From CAZBXE01 sp964496125 (GTDB lineage: Bacteria > Chlamydiota > Chlamydiia > Chlamydiales > CAZBXE01), in the NCBI GenBank assembly GCA_964496125.1, contig CAZBXE010000001.1, positions 1 through 64,000 on the forward strand: a DNA stretch of 64,000 nucleotides, written 5' to 3'. Below the pieces are notes generated by a model. The model saw nothing but the letters and a program-made list of their open reading frames with translations. It searched no databases and was not told where the DNA came from. Of the stretch, positions 8,589-17,295 are shown piece after piece (the stretch's first letter is position 1; every line of letters starts with the position of its first letter). Both the position numbers and the translations under genes were made by a program.

Positions 8589-9940
8589 TGCAGTCCCTCT
8601 TCAATAATACGGCAGGCTTCATCGATATCGTGCGGGGTGATTGCCATCATCGGCACCAAAAATCTTGTCCGTGTAGGGTTTCCTCCTGCTAGAAAGCCAA
8701 TCAAACCAAGTTCAAAGAGCTTTTTGAGAAATTCTTTTGTTTTTGCCGGATCACCCTTAAAGACAGTGCAGGCAACCATGGCACCTATCCCAAAAGGACC
8801 TTCAATCTTTTCGGGATACTTCTTTGCAAGAAAAGCAAGCTTTTCTTCAAAATGTCTATGGGTTGTTTCAATTTTTCCATTTTCTCCGAAGTATCCCCCC
8901 TCAAGAAGGGTTTTGATGACCACAAGAGAGGCTCTTATCGCAGAGGTTCCAGAGGTAAAGGTTTGGCTGATGAGATTTGGCCTTGGTTTACATTCTGTTT
9001 TGTACAGGGTAGCACACACTTGGGAGAGCTTTCCAATTGAGACAACATCTGCGTAGTTCTCTAGGCCAAAGTGCTGAAAGGCAAAGAGTCTGCTTGTTCT
9101 GCCAAATGTCTGGACCTCATCGATAAAGATGGGGATTTTGTGCTGTCGCAGTATATCCATCAGGGCAATAAAAAAGGCCCGGCTACCAGGATAAGATCCC
9201 GCTTCCCCTTGTACAAGCTCAAAGGCCATGAGGGCGTGAGCCTCGGGATAGCGAGAAATGTGTTTTTTTAAGACAGAGGTGGCTCTCTGAATGCTTTCTT
9301 CTGGGGATGCAGGATCAAAGAAGGGGACATAGTCCACAGGCTGATTTAAAGGAAGGCCTTCCCTGTAGCCTGGTTTATCTGTGACTTGGGAGAGGGTAAG
9401 AGATCTTCCCATAAAACATCTTTCAAAAGCAAGGATCCTCTGAGCAGGCGTTTTTTTTTGAAAGAGCATTTTCATGGCATTTTCGTTGGCCATAGCACCC
9501 GATGTTGTAAAAAGACAGTGGGGTAGGCCAGATGCCTTTACGAGAAGATCGGCAAGCTCCATCGAGTCCTTATTTTGCTGCAAGTTTCCCTGCATGATCG
9601 TGTCACTTATGGCCGCGTCAAGAGAAGACTCTACAATTTTTTCAGCGCTGTGGCCAAAGTAGTGGACACCAATACCTGTGATAAAATCATACTTTACGCT
9701 TCCATCGAGAAGTTCTACGAGGGCGCCATTTCCAAAGCCAGAGCCAATGTAGGGGTAGACAAGATCAAGGCCCCGATTCTGCGAGAAGCTCTTTACGAGC
9801 TGTTCATACGTAGCTTTTTTCTCTTCTTTAGCAGGTTGTATCTTTGTGATGCGCGCTTTTGCATCATGGAGTGCGGCTAAGAGAAGTTCTTTTCCCTGCC
9901 TTACGCGTGGGTCTTTCATAAACTCTTCGCTAAAGCTCAT
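8576..9940 (-). CDS. Class III PLP aminotransferase, probably succinylornithine transaminase (AstC role)
   Basis: A 454-residue fold-type I class III aminotransferase: LFTTSGAMANENAMKML (PLP-phosphate region), ALMAFELVQGEAGSYPGSR, IFIDEVQTFGRTS (PLP-binding Asp), then VVSIGKLSQVCATLY containing the probable Schiff-base Lys, and FTSGTSAIRAS. In this operon its expected job is converting N-succinylornithine plus 2-oxoglutarate to N-succinylglutamate semialdehyde and glutamate. It is longer and more divergent than the AstC/ArgD group, so it may descend from another class III family (L-lysine 6-aminotransferase-like). I withhold the symbol. The start ATG at 9940 overlaps the upstream stop as ATGA with GGAG 8 bases before. 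Confidence 0.82.
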   Translation of the reverse strand: MSFSEEFMKDPRVRQGKELLLAALHDAKARITKIQPAKEEKKATYEQLVKSFSQNRGLDLVYPYIGSGFGNGALVELLDGSVKYDFITGIGVHYFGHSAEKIVESSLDAAISDTIMQGNLQQNKDSMELADLLVKASGLPHCLFTTSGAMANENAMKMLFQKKTPAQRILAFERCFMGRSLTLSQVTDKPGYREGLPLNQPVDYVPFFDPASPEESIQRATSVLKKHISRYPEAHALMAFELVQGEAGSYPGSRAFFIALMDILRQHKIPIFIDEVQTFGRTSRLFAFQHFGLENYADVVSIGKLSQVCATLYKTECKPRPNLISQTFTSGTSAIRASLVVIKTLLEGGYFGENGKIETTHRHFEEKLAFLAKKYPEKIEGPFGIGAMVACTVFKGDPAKTKEFLKKLFELGLIGFLAGGNPTRTRFLVPMMAITPHDIDEACRIIEEGLQCIS

Positions 9941-11091
9941 GCACACTCTCCTTTTTTCATCAAAAAATAGGCAGTTAGTTCTGCTTGCTCGGTAAGACTT
10001 GAGATTTCCATGTACTCCTCTTCTGTGTGGAGTTTTCCGCCTCGTACGCCCATGGTGTCAATGTTGGCAAGCCCTAAGGCAGCAAAATTGTTGCCATCGG
10101 TTGTTCCTCCCGATGTTGTCGTTGTAAAGGGTCTTCCAAGTTTTTTTGCGCATTGTTCAATTTCTTGAAGCAATTGCTCGGTTTTTTCATCTCTTTTTTT
10201 AGGAGGACGCGCGGAGTGAATCTGGATATGAAGCGGCGCCCCATGATTCTCTCCGATCGTTTTTGCCAGCTGCTGGAGTTTTCCTAGCAGAGTATCGATT
10301 CCTTCCTGACTTTCTGAGCGGATGTTAAGATGCGCCTCTGCAAAGTCTGCTACGACATTTGTAGCTGTGCCTCCCTGGATCTTACCCACATTGAAAATCA
10401 CCCCTTCTTCTGCAAGAGATCTTGCTTCGTGCAGAAAGTGCGCAAGACTTAAAATTGCGCTGCGTCCTTCAAAAAAGTCGCGGCCGGCATGGGCCGCTTT
10501 CCCCTTGGCCACAATGTGGAGGTTGAGGGAGCCCTTCCTGGCTACAACGACCTTTCCATCGGGCAGGGTAGGCTCAAAAATCAGTCCTACGCTGCACCGG
10601 TTGGCGATTTTCTGAAATAAAGAGCAAGAAAAGGGCGAACCGATCTCTTCGTCAGGAACGATCAGGACCTCCCAGGATACATTTTCTCCAAAGGGACTTC
10701 TTTCAAGTGCTTTTAGAGCTGTAAGCATCACCACAAGCCCTCCTTTCATATCGGCAACTCCGGGACCTTTCAAAATATTTGGGCCGATTTGAGTGGTCTT
10801 TTGGAATGCGGCCTCTTTGGGGAATACAGTGTCCATATGTCCACAGAGGAAAATGGGTTTTCCTTTCCCTTTTTTTCTCAGGGAGAGAGCACATTTTCCT
10901 TCGGGGAGCAGTATTTTTTCCATCTTCGCGGGTAGTATTGAGAAAGCATCTTCAAGGCGGTTCAGAATGCGCAGGAGGCCTTGCTGATTATAGGAGTGGG
11001 AATTGATCTCGGCAAGCTCTTGAAGAAGAGAGAGAGCTGGGTCTTTCTGACCGTGGATCCATTGGAGGTAGGGGGCGCACTTTTCTTCCAT
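9937..11091 (-). CDS. M20-family metallopeptidase (carboxypeptidase G2-like), candidate AstE replacement
   Basis: A 384-residue M20 zinc peptidase. Metal and catalytic motifs: LCGHMDTVFP (His ligand and adjacent catalytic Asp), GPGVADMKGGLVVML (bridging Asp), VPDEEIGSP (catalytic base Glu and Glu ligand), and the C-terminal GGKLHTEEEY (His ligand). A dimerisation-domain segment AAHAGRDFFEGRSA is present. M20 enzymes of this group remove C-terminal glutamate or cleave N-acyl amino acids. It is the first gene of the AST operon, while no M14-type AstE is present in the operon, so it may release glutamate from N-succinylglutamate. That step assignment is inference; the family call is firm. Confidence 0.88.
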   Translation of the reverse strand: MEEKCAPYLQWIHGQKDPALSLLQELAEINSHSYNQQGLLRILNRLEDAFSILPAKMEKILLPEGKCALSLRKKGKGKPIFLCGHMDTVFPKEAAFQKTTQIGPNILKGPGVADMKGGLVVMLTALKALERSPFGENVSWEVLIVPDEEIGSPFSCSLFQKIANRCSVGLIFEPTLPDGKVVVARKGSLNLHIVAKGKAAHAGRDFFEGRSAILSLAHFLHEARSLAEEGVIFNVGKIQGGTATNVVADFAEAHLNIRSESQEGIDTLLGKLQQLAKTIGENHGAPLHIQIHSARPPKKRDEKTEQLLQEIEQCAKKLGRPFTTTTSGGTTDGNNFAALGLANIDTMGVRGGKLHTEEEYMEISSLTEQAELTAYFLMKKGECA

Positions 11092-11140
11092 TTCCTTACT
11101 CTAAAGGATCTTGTTGTGAATCACAAACATTTTTTTCTAA

Positions 11141-11169
11141 TTGTAAGTGATTGAAAATCAAAATATAGT
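11141..11169 (+). promoter_or_regulatory. Sigma70-type promoter for the chemosensory operon
   Basis: TTGTAA at 11141-11146, a 17-base spacer, and TATAGT at 11164-11169. The predicted start is near 11176. It lies in the ~170-base gap between the divergent catabolic and chemosensory operons. Confidence 0.5.
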
Positions 11170-11263
11170 AGTAAGTTTGTAATTCTCCGTGTCCTCCACC
11201 CATGCGCTTTTGCATTCACGATCTGTATATCTTGGGGTATTGGTAATAAATCATCAATCTTGT

Positions 11264-11560
11264 ATGGTGACGAAAAAGGGCGCTGAAGGTTTTTTTGCCC
11301 TCTCTGACATTGAGCTCAAGGATTGTATGAACGAAGATAAACACAAGAATTTACACGAAACCCTGCGGAAGGATAACACATGTTATGTTCTCATCACCTG
11401 CAGCAAGCCAAGTAAAGATGGAAACATGGACGTAGAAATGACCTATGAAGGGGAAACCTCCCTTGCTGCCTACCTTGTTGAAGGGGCGCAAAGTGTTTTA
11501 GATCAACAGCTTCAGGTAAAAAATACAGCCACAGAGGGCAAGATTCAAAGGTTGCTTTGA
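11264..11560 (+). CDS. Small hypothetical protein at head of chemosensory operon
   Basis: I do not recognise this protein, 98 residues from the ATG at 11264. The frame stays open back to a GTG at 11189, but neither start has a clear ribosome binding site, so the N terminus is uncertain. The sequence is soluble and mixed alpha/beta, with two cysteines in the middle (CYVLITC) and no membrane segment. It lies 12 bases before cheW and seems to be the first gene of that operon. It could be a sensory or regulatory input to the CheA system, but nothing in the sequence shows this. Confidence 0.5.
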   Translation: MVTKKGAEGFFALSDIELKDCMNEDKHKNLHETLRKDNTCYVLITCSKPSKDGNMDVEMTYEGETSLAAYLVEGAQSVLDQQLQVKNTATEGKIQRLL

Positions 11561-11572
11561 CCCTGAGGAAGT

Positions 11573-12034
11573 ATGGAGGGGGCTTCAGTGCTTGAGCTTC
11601 TATTTCAACAGGGTAATCATCAATTTACAATTCCTTGCCATAAAGTCGAAAAAGTCATACCGCTCGTGTATCTTCGGGATATCCAAGGAGCTCCTAAATA
11701 TATAGCCGGACTTTTGAATTACCGGGGAAAGTTTTTTCCCGTTATTGATTTTAAAGAGTTGCACGAGGACTCTTCCTCCGAAAAATCCTTTCATTCTCGC
11801 ATCATCTTACTGAAAAACCCAAAGAATGAGGGGTTTTCCCTGATTGGCCTCTTGGTAGAGTTGGTAGTGCGTACTACACAACTTGAAGAGGCTGTGCAAA
11901 GAATCCGCCTCACAGGGCTACCTTACTTTGGGGGGCTTACACATTCTGAGGAAGGAGTCGTTTATGAAATGGATGTGGATGCTCTTTTTAAATTGATTGA
12001 CCCTCATGTTGTTAAGCTTCAGGACCCTTTATGA
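11573..12034 (+). CDS. cheW: CheW-like coupling protein (first copy)
   Basis: A 153-residue single-domain CheW protein. Seen: the opening strand LELLFQQGNHQFTIPCHKVEKV, then PKYIAGLLNYRGKFFPVIDF, which matches the CheW hallmark (P-x-x-I-x-G-x-x-N-x-R-G-x-x-x-P-V-x-D). CheW normally bridges CheA to chemoreceptors. No receptor gene is present in the operon. GAGG lies about 8 bases before the ATG. The downstream cheW overlaps by 4 bases (ATGA). Confidence 0.88.
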   Translation: MEGASVLELLFQQGNHQFTIPCHKVEKVIPLVYLRDIQGAPKYIAGLLNYRGKFFPVIDFKELHEDSSSEKSFHSRIILLKNPKNEGFSLIGLLVELVVRTTQLEEAVQRIRLTGLPYFGGLTHSEEGVVYEMDVDALFKLIDPHVVKLQDPL

Positions 12035-12597
12035 AAAAACAACGCCCTGTGTCTTTGCCTATTGATCAGCTTCTGAGCCGAAAGCAAGACGAAGAATATA
12101 TGCAAACTTGGACAGAGAGAATTGCAGAGAAGGAGCTGGAGGCAGCGGCTGCCGCTCTTGGTTCGATTTTGATTTTTCGGCTTGGTCAGGAGAACTTTGG
12201 GGTTTGCTCTTCTGTGATCAACCGCGTGCTTGAGGCAGGATCCGTCCACTCTCTCCCCCATACCCAAGGGACTTTCTACAAAGGAGTTGCCAACATTCAG
12301 GGAAAACTTGTCCTCTGCGTGGATCTTCGTAATATTGTATGCATTTCTGAAGCGAGCCAAGAGAAGAAGCCCAAACGGATGCTTCTTTTGGAAAAAGATA
12401 AGCTGAAGTTTGTTTTTTTTGTAGATGAGATCATAGCAAACGCGCCTTTGAATCCAGCTGAACTGCAAAACGTACCTGCTTCTCTTGCAAAGACGCAGGC
12501 AAATATCTTTAAAGGGATTTTGCCTTGGGAGGGAAAAGATGTGAGCGTTTTGGATGAGGGCCTTCTTTTCACCCTTCTTCATTGGAAAGCCTCATGA
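12031..12597 (+). CDS. CheW-like coupling protein (second copy) with N-terminal extension
   Basis: A 188-residue protein with a CheW domain from about residue 50 (SILIFRLGQENFGVCSSVI; TFYKGVANIQGKLVLCVDL) preceded by a ~45-residue polar extension (SLPIDQLLSRKQDEEYMQTW). In the hallmark the usual N-x-R-G is altered to NIQG, so contacts with partners may differ from the first copy. Two unlike CheW proteins beside one CheA suggest a receptor-free scaffold or two input branches. Its start overlaps the first cheW (ATGA) and its stop overlaps cheA (ATGA). Confidence 0.85.
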   Translation: MKKQRPVSLPIDQLLSRKQDEEYMQTWTERIAEKELEAAAAALGSILIFRLGQENFGVCSSVINRVLEAGSVHSLPHTQGTFYKGVANIQGKLVLCVDLRNIVCISEASQEKKPKRMLLLEKDKLKFVFFVDEIIANAPLNPAELQNVPASLAKTQANIFKGILPWEGKDVSVLDEGLLFTLLHWKAS

Positions 12598-15164
12598 AGA
12601 AAGAATCTAAATCTCTGATCACAAACGCCTTTCGTTCTGAGATGGAGCGACAAGTTAAAATTTTTTCTGCCGAGATAGCGGGGCTGAAAGCAGGTAAAGA
12701 AGAGCAGAATGCAATAGCTGCCCTTCAAGAGGTTTTATCTGATATTAAGGGGGCTGCTCTTCTTGCAAGTTTTTCGGAGCTTGCCTCCTTTTCGGAGCAT
12801 CTAAAAAGAATTCTTCAGGAGAAAAAAGGACGAGAGCTCGAAAAAATTCTGCAAGAATCTTTGGAGCTTTTCTCTGTTCTTGCTGAATCAGGGGACATGG
12901 ACCCAGCTCCTATCCAGCAACTGCTAGATACGTGGAAAGCTTCCCTGCAACCTCTTGGAGCAGTGGAAAAAGTGCTAGAACCTAAGATGAAAAAAACGCT
13001 TGTGCAAGGGCCCATGAGCGAACTTTTCGAAGTTGAGATGGAAAGCTGTTGTAAAACAATCACTGATGCTCTCTTGGAATTTGAAAAAGACATAAGCTGC
13101 ACAGATGCCCTTGATGTCATGATGAGGGGGGCTCATTCCATGAAAGGCTCTGCTCGGATGGTTCACTTTGAACCTATCGTGAAGCTTTCGCATGCCCTAG
13201 AAGACTGTTTTTCGGCTGTGAAACAGCGAAAGCTTACGTTGTCTCAGAAAGCGATTTCTGCACTCCTTGTGACACTTGATTTTTTGCGCGCCTGTAAGCT
13301 TGAGCACACACAGGAAATTGAAGAGGAGTTTGCAAAGTTAACAGACCAGGTGCAAAAGATTACAAGTGGGCTGTTTTCAGAGCAGGTCAAAGAAAACCAA
13401 GTAAAAGAGTTTTCCTCCCCACGTGCGCTTGCATCTGAGAGGATTGTTAGGGTATCTGCTCAAAGCTTTACAGACTTGATGGGGCTCTCTGGAGAGTCTC
13501 TTATGCAAGCGCGCTGGCTTGGGTCTTTTTTAACAGAGTTTCTTGCTCTCAAAAAAAAGTTTTTGCATGCGTCGCTTCTTCTGAATGAAATTCAGGAAGA
13601 AGCTCTAGAGGTAAGGCTTTCAAAAAAGGCAGAAGTTGCCTTGCTAGGGCTGCAGGATGATCTGCACCTCTTAAATACAGACCTCTCCATCCGGATGGAT
13701 GAGCTTGAGACGCATGTGAGAAAAAGCATTAAAACAGCAGACAAGCTCTATCGGGAAGTGATTGACTCAAGGATGCGTCCTTTTTCCGAGGGTGTAGAAG
13801 GATTCCCAAGGATGGTGCGTGATCTAGCAAGGGAGCTTCATAAGAAGGTAAATCTTGAGATCTTAGGAAAAACAACTGCCGTAGACCGCGACATCTTGGA
13901 TAAACTAGAAGCCCCATTGAGCCACCTTGTAAGAAATGCAATAGACCATGGGATTGGTACGCCAGAAGAAAGGAGAAAAAAAGGCAAGCCAGAAGAAGGT
14001 CTTGTTCGGATTGAAGCGTGGCACCGTGGAGGCATGCTTGCCATATCAGTCATCGACGATGGAGTTGGTTTTGACTATGCGTTGATTCGTAAAAAGGCGG
14101 TTAGCTTTGGACATCTTTCCCCAGATTTTGTGGATCATCTATCCAATAAGGAGCTGATGGAGTTTCTCTTTTTGCCAGGATTTAGCACAAAAGAACAGGT
14201 GACAGAAATTTCAGGAAGGGGGGTCGGGCTTGATATCGTACGGCGCACCATTTTAGAGGTTTCCGGGTCGATTCATGTAAGAGAGAATCCCAAAGGAGGT
14301 CTTCGGTTTGATCTGCTTCTACCCCTTACGCTTTCTGTCATCCGTGCTCTGATCGTTTCAATATCAGGTCAATCGTATGCTTTTCCGCTCGCACAGATTG
14401 ACAGGGCTCTTGTGATCAACAAGGATCAAATCATTACCATCGAGGAAAAAGAATATTTCCATTACGACGGGAAAAATATTGGTCTTATTCCTGCGTATCA
14501 GGTTCTAGAATTGCCTAAAAGCTTAAGCAATACAAAAACGCTCTCTGTTGTTGTGATTGGGGAAGGCAAAAATCAGCACGCTCTTATTGTGGATAGCTTC
14601 TTGCAAGAAAAAGATCTTGTTGTACAAGAGCTGGATGAGTATTTGAAGAAGATCCCTGATATTGCAGCTGGAGCTGTTTTAGAAAATGGGTTGCCTGTCT
14701 TGATTTTAGATGCACAGCAGCTTCTTTCTTCAATTGACCGCATTTGTGTTGGGAATGTCTTTGCAGAAAAAAATCTAAAGCGCTTTGCAAAGCGTATTTT
14801 AGTGGTGGAGGATTCTGCGACGGTGCGTGAGTCTGAAATTTTGCTGCTTCGTGAGCATGGATATGATGTTGCCTTTGCAGTTGATGGAGCAGAAGGATGG
14901 AATGCTGTGCGCGCTCATTCCTTTGATCTTGTGATTACGGATATCGACATGCCGCGCATGGATGGAATAGAGCTCATTAAGAGGATGAAAAAAGATCCCA
15001 CTACAGCAACTGTGCCAATTATTGTGGTTTCCTATAAGGAGCAAGAGCACGATCGATTCCTTGCCCTTGAAGCTGGAGCTACAGTCTATGTGACGAAAAC
15101 TACGATTTCTGATGAGAAGTTAATTGATTATGTAAAAGAAGTCATTGGAAGGTCATCGGGATGA
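12594..15164 (+). CDS. cheA: Hybrid CheA histidine kinase with C-terminal receiver
   Basis: An 856-residue hybrid kinase. Order: a degenerate Hpt-like helical bundle (residues ~1-120) where the HxxKG motif reads SDIKG with Ser49 in place of His; a second Hpt with the real phospho-acceptor H181 in AHSMKGSARM; a dimerisation region; a HATPase domain with N-box HLVRNAIDHG (N448), G1 DDGVGFDY and G2 SGRGVGLDIV; a CheW-like regulatory domain; and a receiver with Asp783 in ITDIDMPRMDG. This layout is seen in CheA of the alternative-cellular-function/FrzE class. The start at 12594 overlaps the preceding stop; a TTG at 12582 is also in frame. It should phosphorylate its own receiver, CheB and the PP2C protein. 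Confidence 0.92.
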   Translation: MKKESKSLITNAFRSEMERQVKIFSAEIAGLKAGKEEQNAIAALQEVLSDIKGAALLASFSELASFSEHLKRILQEKKGRELEKILQESLELFSVLAESGDMDPAPIQQLLDTWKASLQPLGAVEKVLEPKMKKTLVQGPMSELFEVEMESCCKTITDALLEFEKDISCTDALDVMMRGAHSMKGSARMVHFEPIVKLSHALEDCFSAVKQRKLTLSQKAISALLVTLDFLRACKLEHTQEIEEEFAKLTDQVQKITSGLFSEQVKENQVKEFSSPRALASERIVRVSAQSFTDLMGLSGESLMQARWLGSFLTEFLALKKKFLHASLLLNEIQEEALEVRLSKKAEVALLGLQDDLHLLNTDLSIRMDELETHVRKSIKTADKLYREVIDSRMRPFSEGVEGFPRMVRDLARELHKKVNLEILGKTTAVDRDILDKLEAPLSHLVRNAIDHGIGTPEERRKKGKPEEGLVRIEAWHRGGMLAISVIDDGVGFDYALIRKKAVSFGHLSPDFVDHLSNKELMEFLFLPGFSTKEQVTEISGRGVGLDIVRRTILEVSGSIHVRENPKGGLRFDLLLPLTLSVIRALIVSISGQSYAFPLAQIDRALVINKDQIITIEEKEYFHYDGKNIGLIPAYQVLELPKSLSNTKTLSVVVIGEGKNQHALIVDSFLQEKDLVVQELDEYLKKIPDIAAGAVLENGLPVLILDAQQLLSSIDRICVGNVFAEKNLKRFAKRILVVEDSATVRESEILLLREHGYDVAFAVDGAEGWNAVRAHSFDLVITDIDMPRMDGIELIKRMKKDPTTATVPIIVVSYKEQEHDRFLALEAGATVYVTKTTISDEKLIDYVKEVIGRSSG

Positions 15165-16153
15165 GGATTGCTATTGTCAACGATCTTCCTTTTGCAGTTG
15201 CGGGACTACAGAGGATTTTGCTCAGGATGGAAGGCGTGCAGATTGCCTGGATTGCAAAAGACGGAAAGGAGGCGGTCGATCTTTGTGAAGAGGATCCTCC
15301 GGATCTTATCTTAATGGATCTTGTAATGCCTGTAATGAATGGTGCCGAGTCGACAAGGGAAATTATGAAACAAACCCCCTGCCCCATTTTACTTGTGACT
15401 GCGGATATTGAGAAAAACAACTCTCTTGTATTTGAGGGTCTTGGCTACGGGGCACTGGATGTGGTTCAGACGCCACCTGTGGAGGGCAGTGAGTGCGCAG
15501 CTTTTGTAAAAAAGATACGCATTATTGAGGGTGTCACCAAGAATCTGCCGCGCGGAAAAAGGCAGAGATCTGCGCCCGTTTTGTCACCCCTCATTCCGAT
15601 GGGCGCATCTTCCGGTGGCCCCTCGGTGATTCAGTACATTCTGAGCCACCTTTCCCATGATTTTCACTCAACTCTTGTGATCGTGCAGCATATCGATGAG
15701 CAGTTTTCCCCTCTTTTTGTCAGCTGGCTTTCCAAGACAAGCAAAATTCCGGTTTCACTTGCAGAAGATGGAAAAATGCCTCTTCCAGGTAGGGCTTATG
15801 TGGCTGCTGCAGACAACCATTTGCTTATGACAAAAGAAGGCAAGTTTCGCTACACCCCCACTCCTGAAAACAGCTCCTATACACCTTCTATCGATGTGTT
15901 TTTTGAAAGCGTTTCTAAAGCAATAGAAAAGCCAGGACTTGCTGTACTTCTTACAGGCATGGGAAATGATGGTATGCGTGGCATGCAGGCACTTTATGAA
16001 AAGGGGTGGTATACTTTAGCGCAGGACGCCTCCACATCTGCTGTGTATGGGATGCCGAAGGCAGCCCTTGACAGAGGGGTTGTTTCTGAAATGGCTTCGC
16101 AGCAGCAAATCTTAAGTGCGATCAAACGTATGGGGGATGCAAAAAAATGGTAG
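15161..16153 (+). CDS. cheB: Chemotaxis response regulator protein-glutamate methylesterase
   Basis: The 330-residue protein has an N-terminal receiver (LILMDLVMPVMNG with phospho-Asp) and a C-terminal CheB methylesterase domain. The catalytic triad can be read: Ser in GASSGGPS, His in VIVQHIDEQFSP, Asp in LLTGMGNDGMRG. CheB normally demethylates receptor glutamates and opposes CheR. No cheR and no methyl-accepting receptor gene is present in this window, so the substrate is unclear. It overlaps cheA by 4 bases. Confidence 0.92.
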   Translation: MRIAIVNDLPFAVAGLQRILLRMEGVQIAWIAKDGKEAVDLCEEDPPDLILMDLVMPVMNGAESTREIMKQTPCPILLVTADIEKNNSLVFEGLGYGALDVVQTPPVEGSECAAFVKKIRIIEGVTKNLPRGKRQRSAPVLSPLIPMGASSGGPSVIQYILSHLSHDFHSTLVIVQHIDEQFSPLFVSWLSKTSKIPVSLAEDGKMPLPGRAYVAAADNHLLMTKEGKFRYTPTPENSSYTPSIDVFFESVSKAIEKPGLAVLLTGMGNDGMRGMQALYEKGWYTLAQDASTSAVYGMPKAALDRGVVSEMASQQQILSAIKRMGDAKKW

Positions 16154-17289
16154 GATATCCCATCACTGTGCTTCTTGTTGATGATCAAGAGATTGTTGCA
16201 AAGCAGGTAGAGAGCATGCTGCAGGATCAGCCAGATATACGGTTTTACTATTGTAAAAATCCAGTAGAAGCACTTCAGATGGCAATCGAGGTTTCTCCGA
16301 CTGTAATTTTACAAGATCTTGTGATGCCAGATGTTGATGGCTTGATGCTTGTTCGCTTCTTTCGTGCTAATAAAACAACAGCTTTGATTCCTATGATTGT
16401 TCTCTCATCTAAAGAAGAGCCAAAAGTGAAAGCAGAGGCTTTTGCTTACGGCGCAAATGACTACATTGTGAAGCTTCCTGATAAGATAGAACTTCTAGCG
16501 CGCATACGTCATCATTCAGATGGTTACATCAGGCTCCTTGAGAGAAATGAGGCTTATGATGCCTTAAAAGTAAGTCAGGCGCGCCTCAATGCAGAGCTTA
16601 AAGAGGCAGCAAATTATGTGAGCTCTCTTTTACCAAGGCCCCTCACGGGAAAGATTCAAACGGATTGGCGTTTTATTCCATCCACTGAACTAGGGGGGGA
16701 TATCTTTGGTTACCATTGGTTAGATGACCATCATTTTGTGATTTACCTTCTGGATGTGTGTGGACACGGGGTAGGAGCTGCCTTGCTTTCTATATCTGTA
16801 ATGAATGTTCTGCGCTCAGGAAGTCTTCCTCATACCGACTTTACAGATCCGGTGGCGGTTCTTCGCTCGCTTAATAAAACATTCCCAATGGAAAAGCATA
16901 ATTTTATGTTTTTTACTCTCTGGTATGGGGTTTATAACAAGGACAGTCGTATTTTAATGTATGCTACAGGTGGGCATCCCCCTGGGCTCTTACTCATAGG
17001 GAAAAATGCGATAGAGCTGAAGACGGATGGTTTGATTGTAGGGGGAATGGAGGAGGGGATGTATGAAAAGGCAAGCTGCAGGATTCCTCCAAACAGCACT
17101 TTGTATCTCTTTAGTGATGGAGCTTATGAGATCATGAGTGAGAAGGGAATTTTGCTTCCCTTTGAAACCTTTATTGAGAGAGTCAAGGAGGCAAATTCAC
17201 TTGATGCACTCATTTCTTTCTCTAAAGCTTATGGGGGAGATAAGCCTTTCCAAGATGATCTTTCTCTCCTTAAGGTCACATTTAGTTGA
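16147..17289 (+). CDS. Response regulator with PP2C/SpoIIE-type serine phosphatase output (RsbU-like)
   Basis: A 380-residue protein: an N-terminal receiver (VILQDLVMPDVDG; conserved Lys in YIVKLPDK), a short helical linker, and a C-terminal PP2C-like domain. The metal-binding aspartates are present: ELGGDIFGY, LLDVCGHGVGAAL, LYLFSDGAYE and DDLSLLKV. Proteins of this design dephosphorylate anti-sigma-factor antagonists (RsbV/SpoIIAA), releasing a sigma factor or another target. Being last in the operon and overlapping cheB by 7 bases, it is the likely output of CheA. The partner RsbV/RsbW genes are not in the window. Confidence 0.9.
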   Translation: MVGYPITVLLVDDQEIVAKQVESMLQDQPDIRFYYCKNPVEALQMAIEVSPTVILQDLVMPDVDGLMLVRFFRANKTTALIPMIVLSSKEEPKVKAEAFAYGANDYIVKLPDKIELLARIRHHSDGYIRLLERNEAYDALKVSQARLNAELKEAANYVSSLLPRPLTGKIQTDWRFIPSTELGGDIFGYHWLDDHHFVIYLLDVCGHGVGAALLSISVMNVLRSGSLPHTDFTDPVAVLRSLNKTFPMEKHNFMFFTLWYGVYNKDSRILMYATGGHPPGLLLIGKNAIELKTDGLIVGGMEEGMYEKASCRIPPNSTLYLFSDGAYEIMSEKGILLPFETFIERVKEANSLDALISFSKAYGGDKPFQDDLSLLKVTFS

Positions 17290-17295
17290 TCTGGT

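Noticed and set aside
12019..12582. 187-residue minus-strand open frame across the second cheW
   Set aside because: Shadow of cheW; no start signals and no conserved motif.
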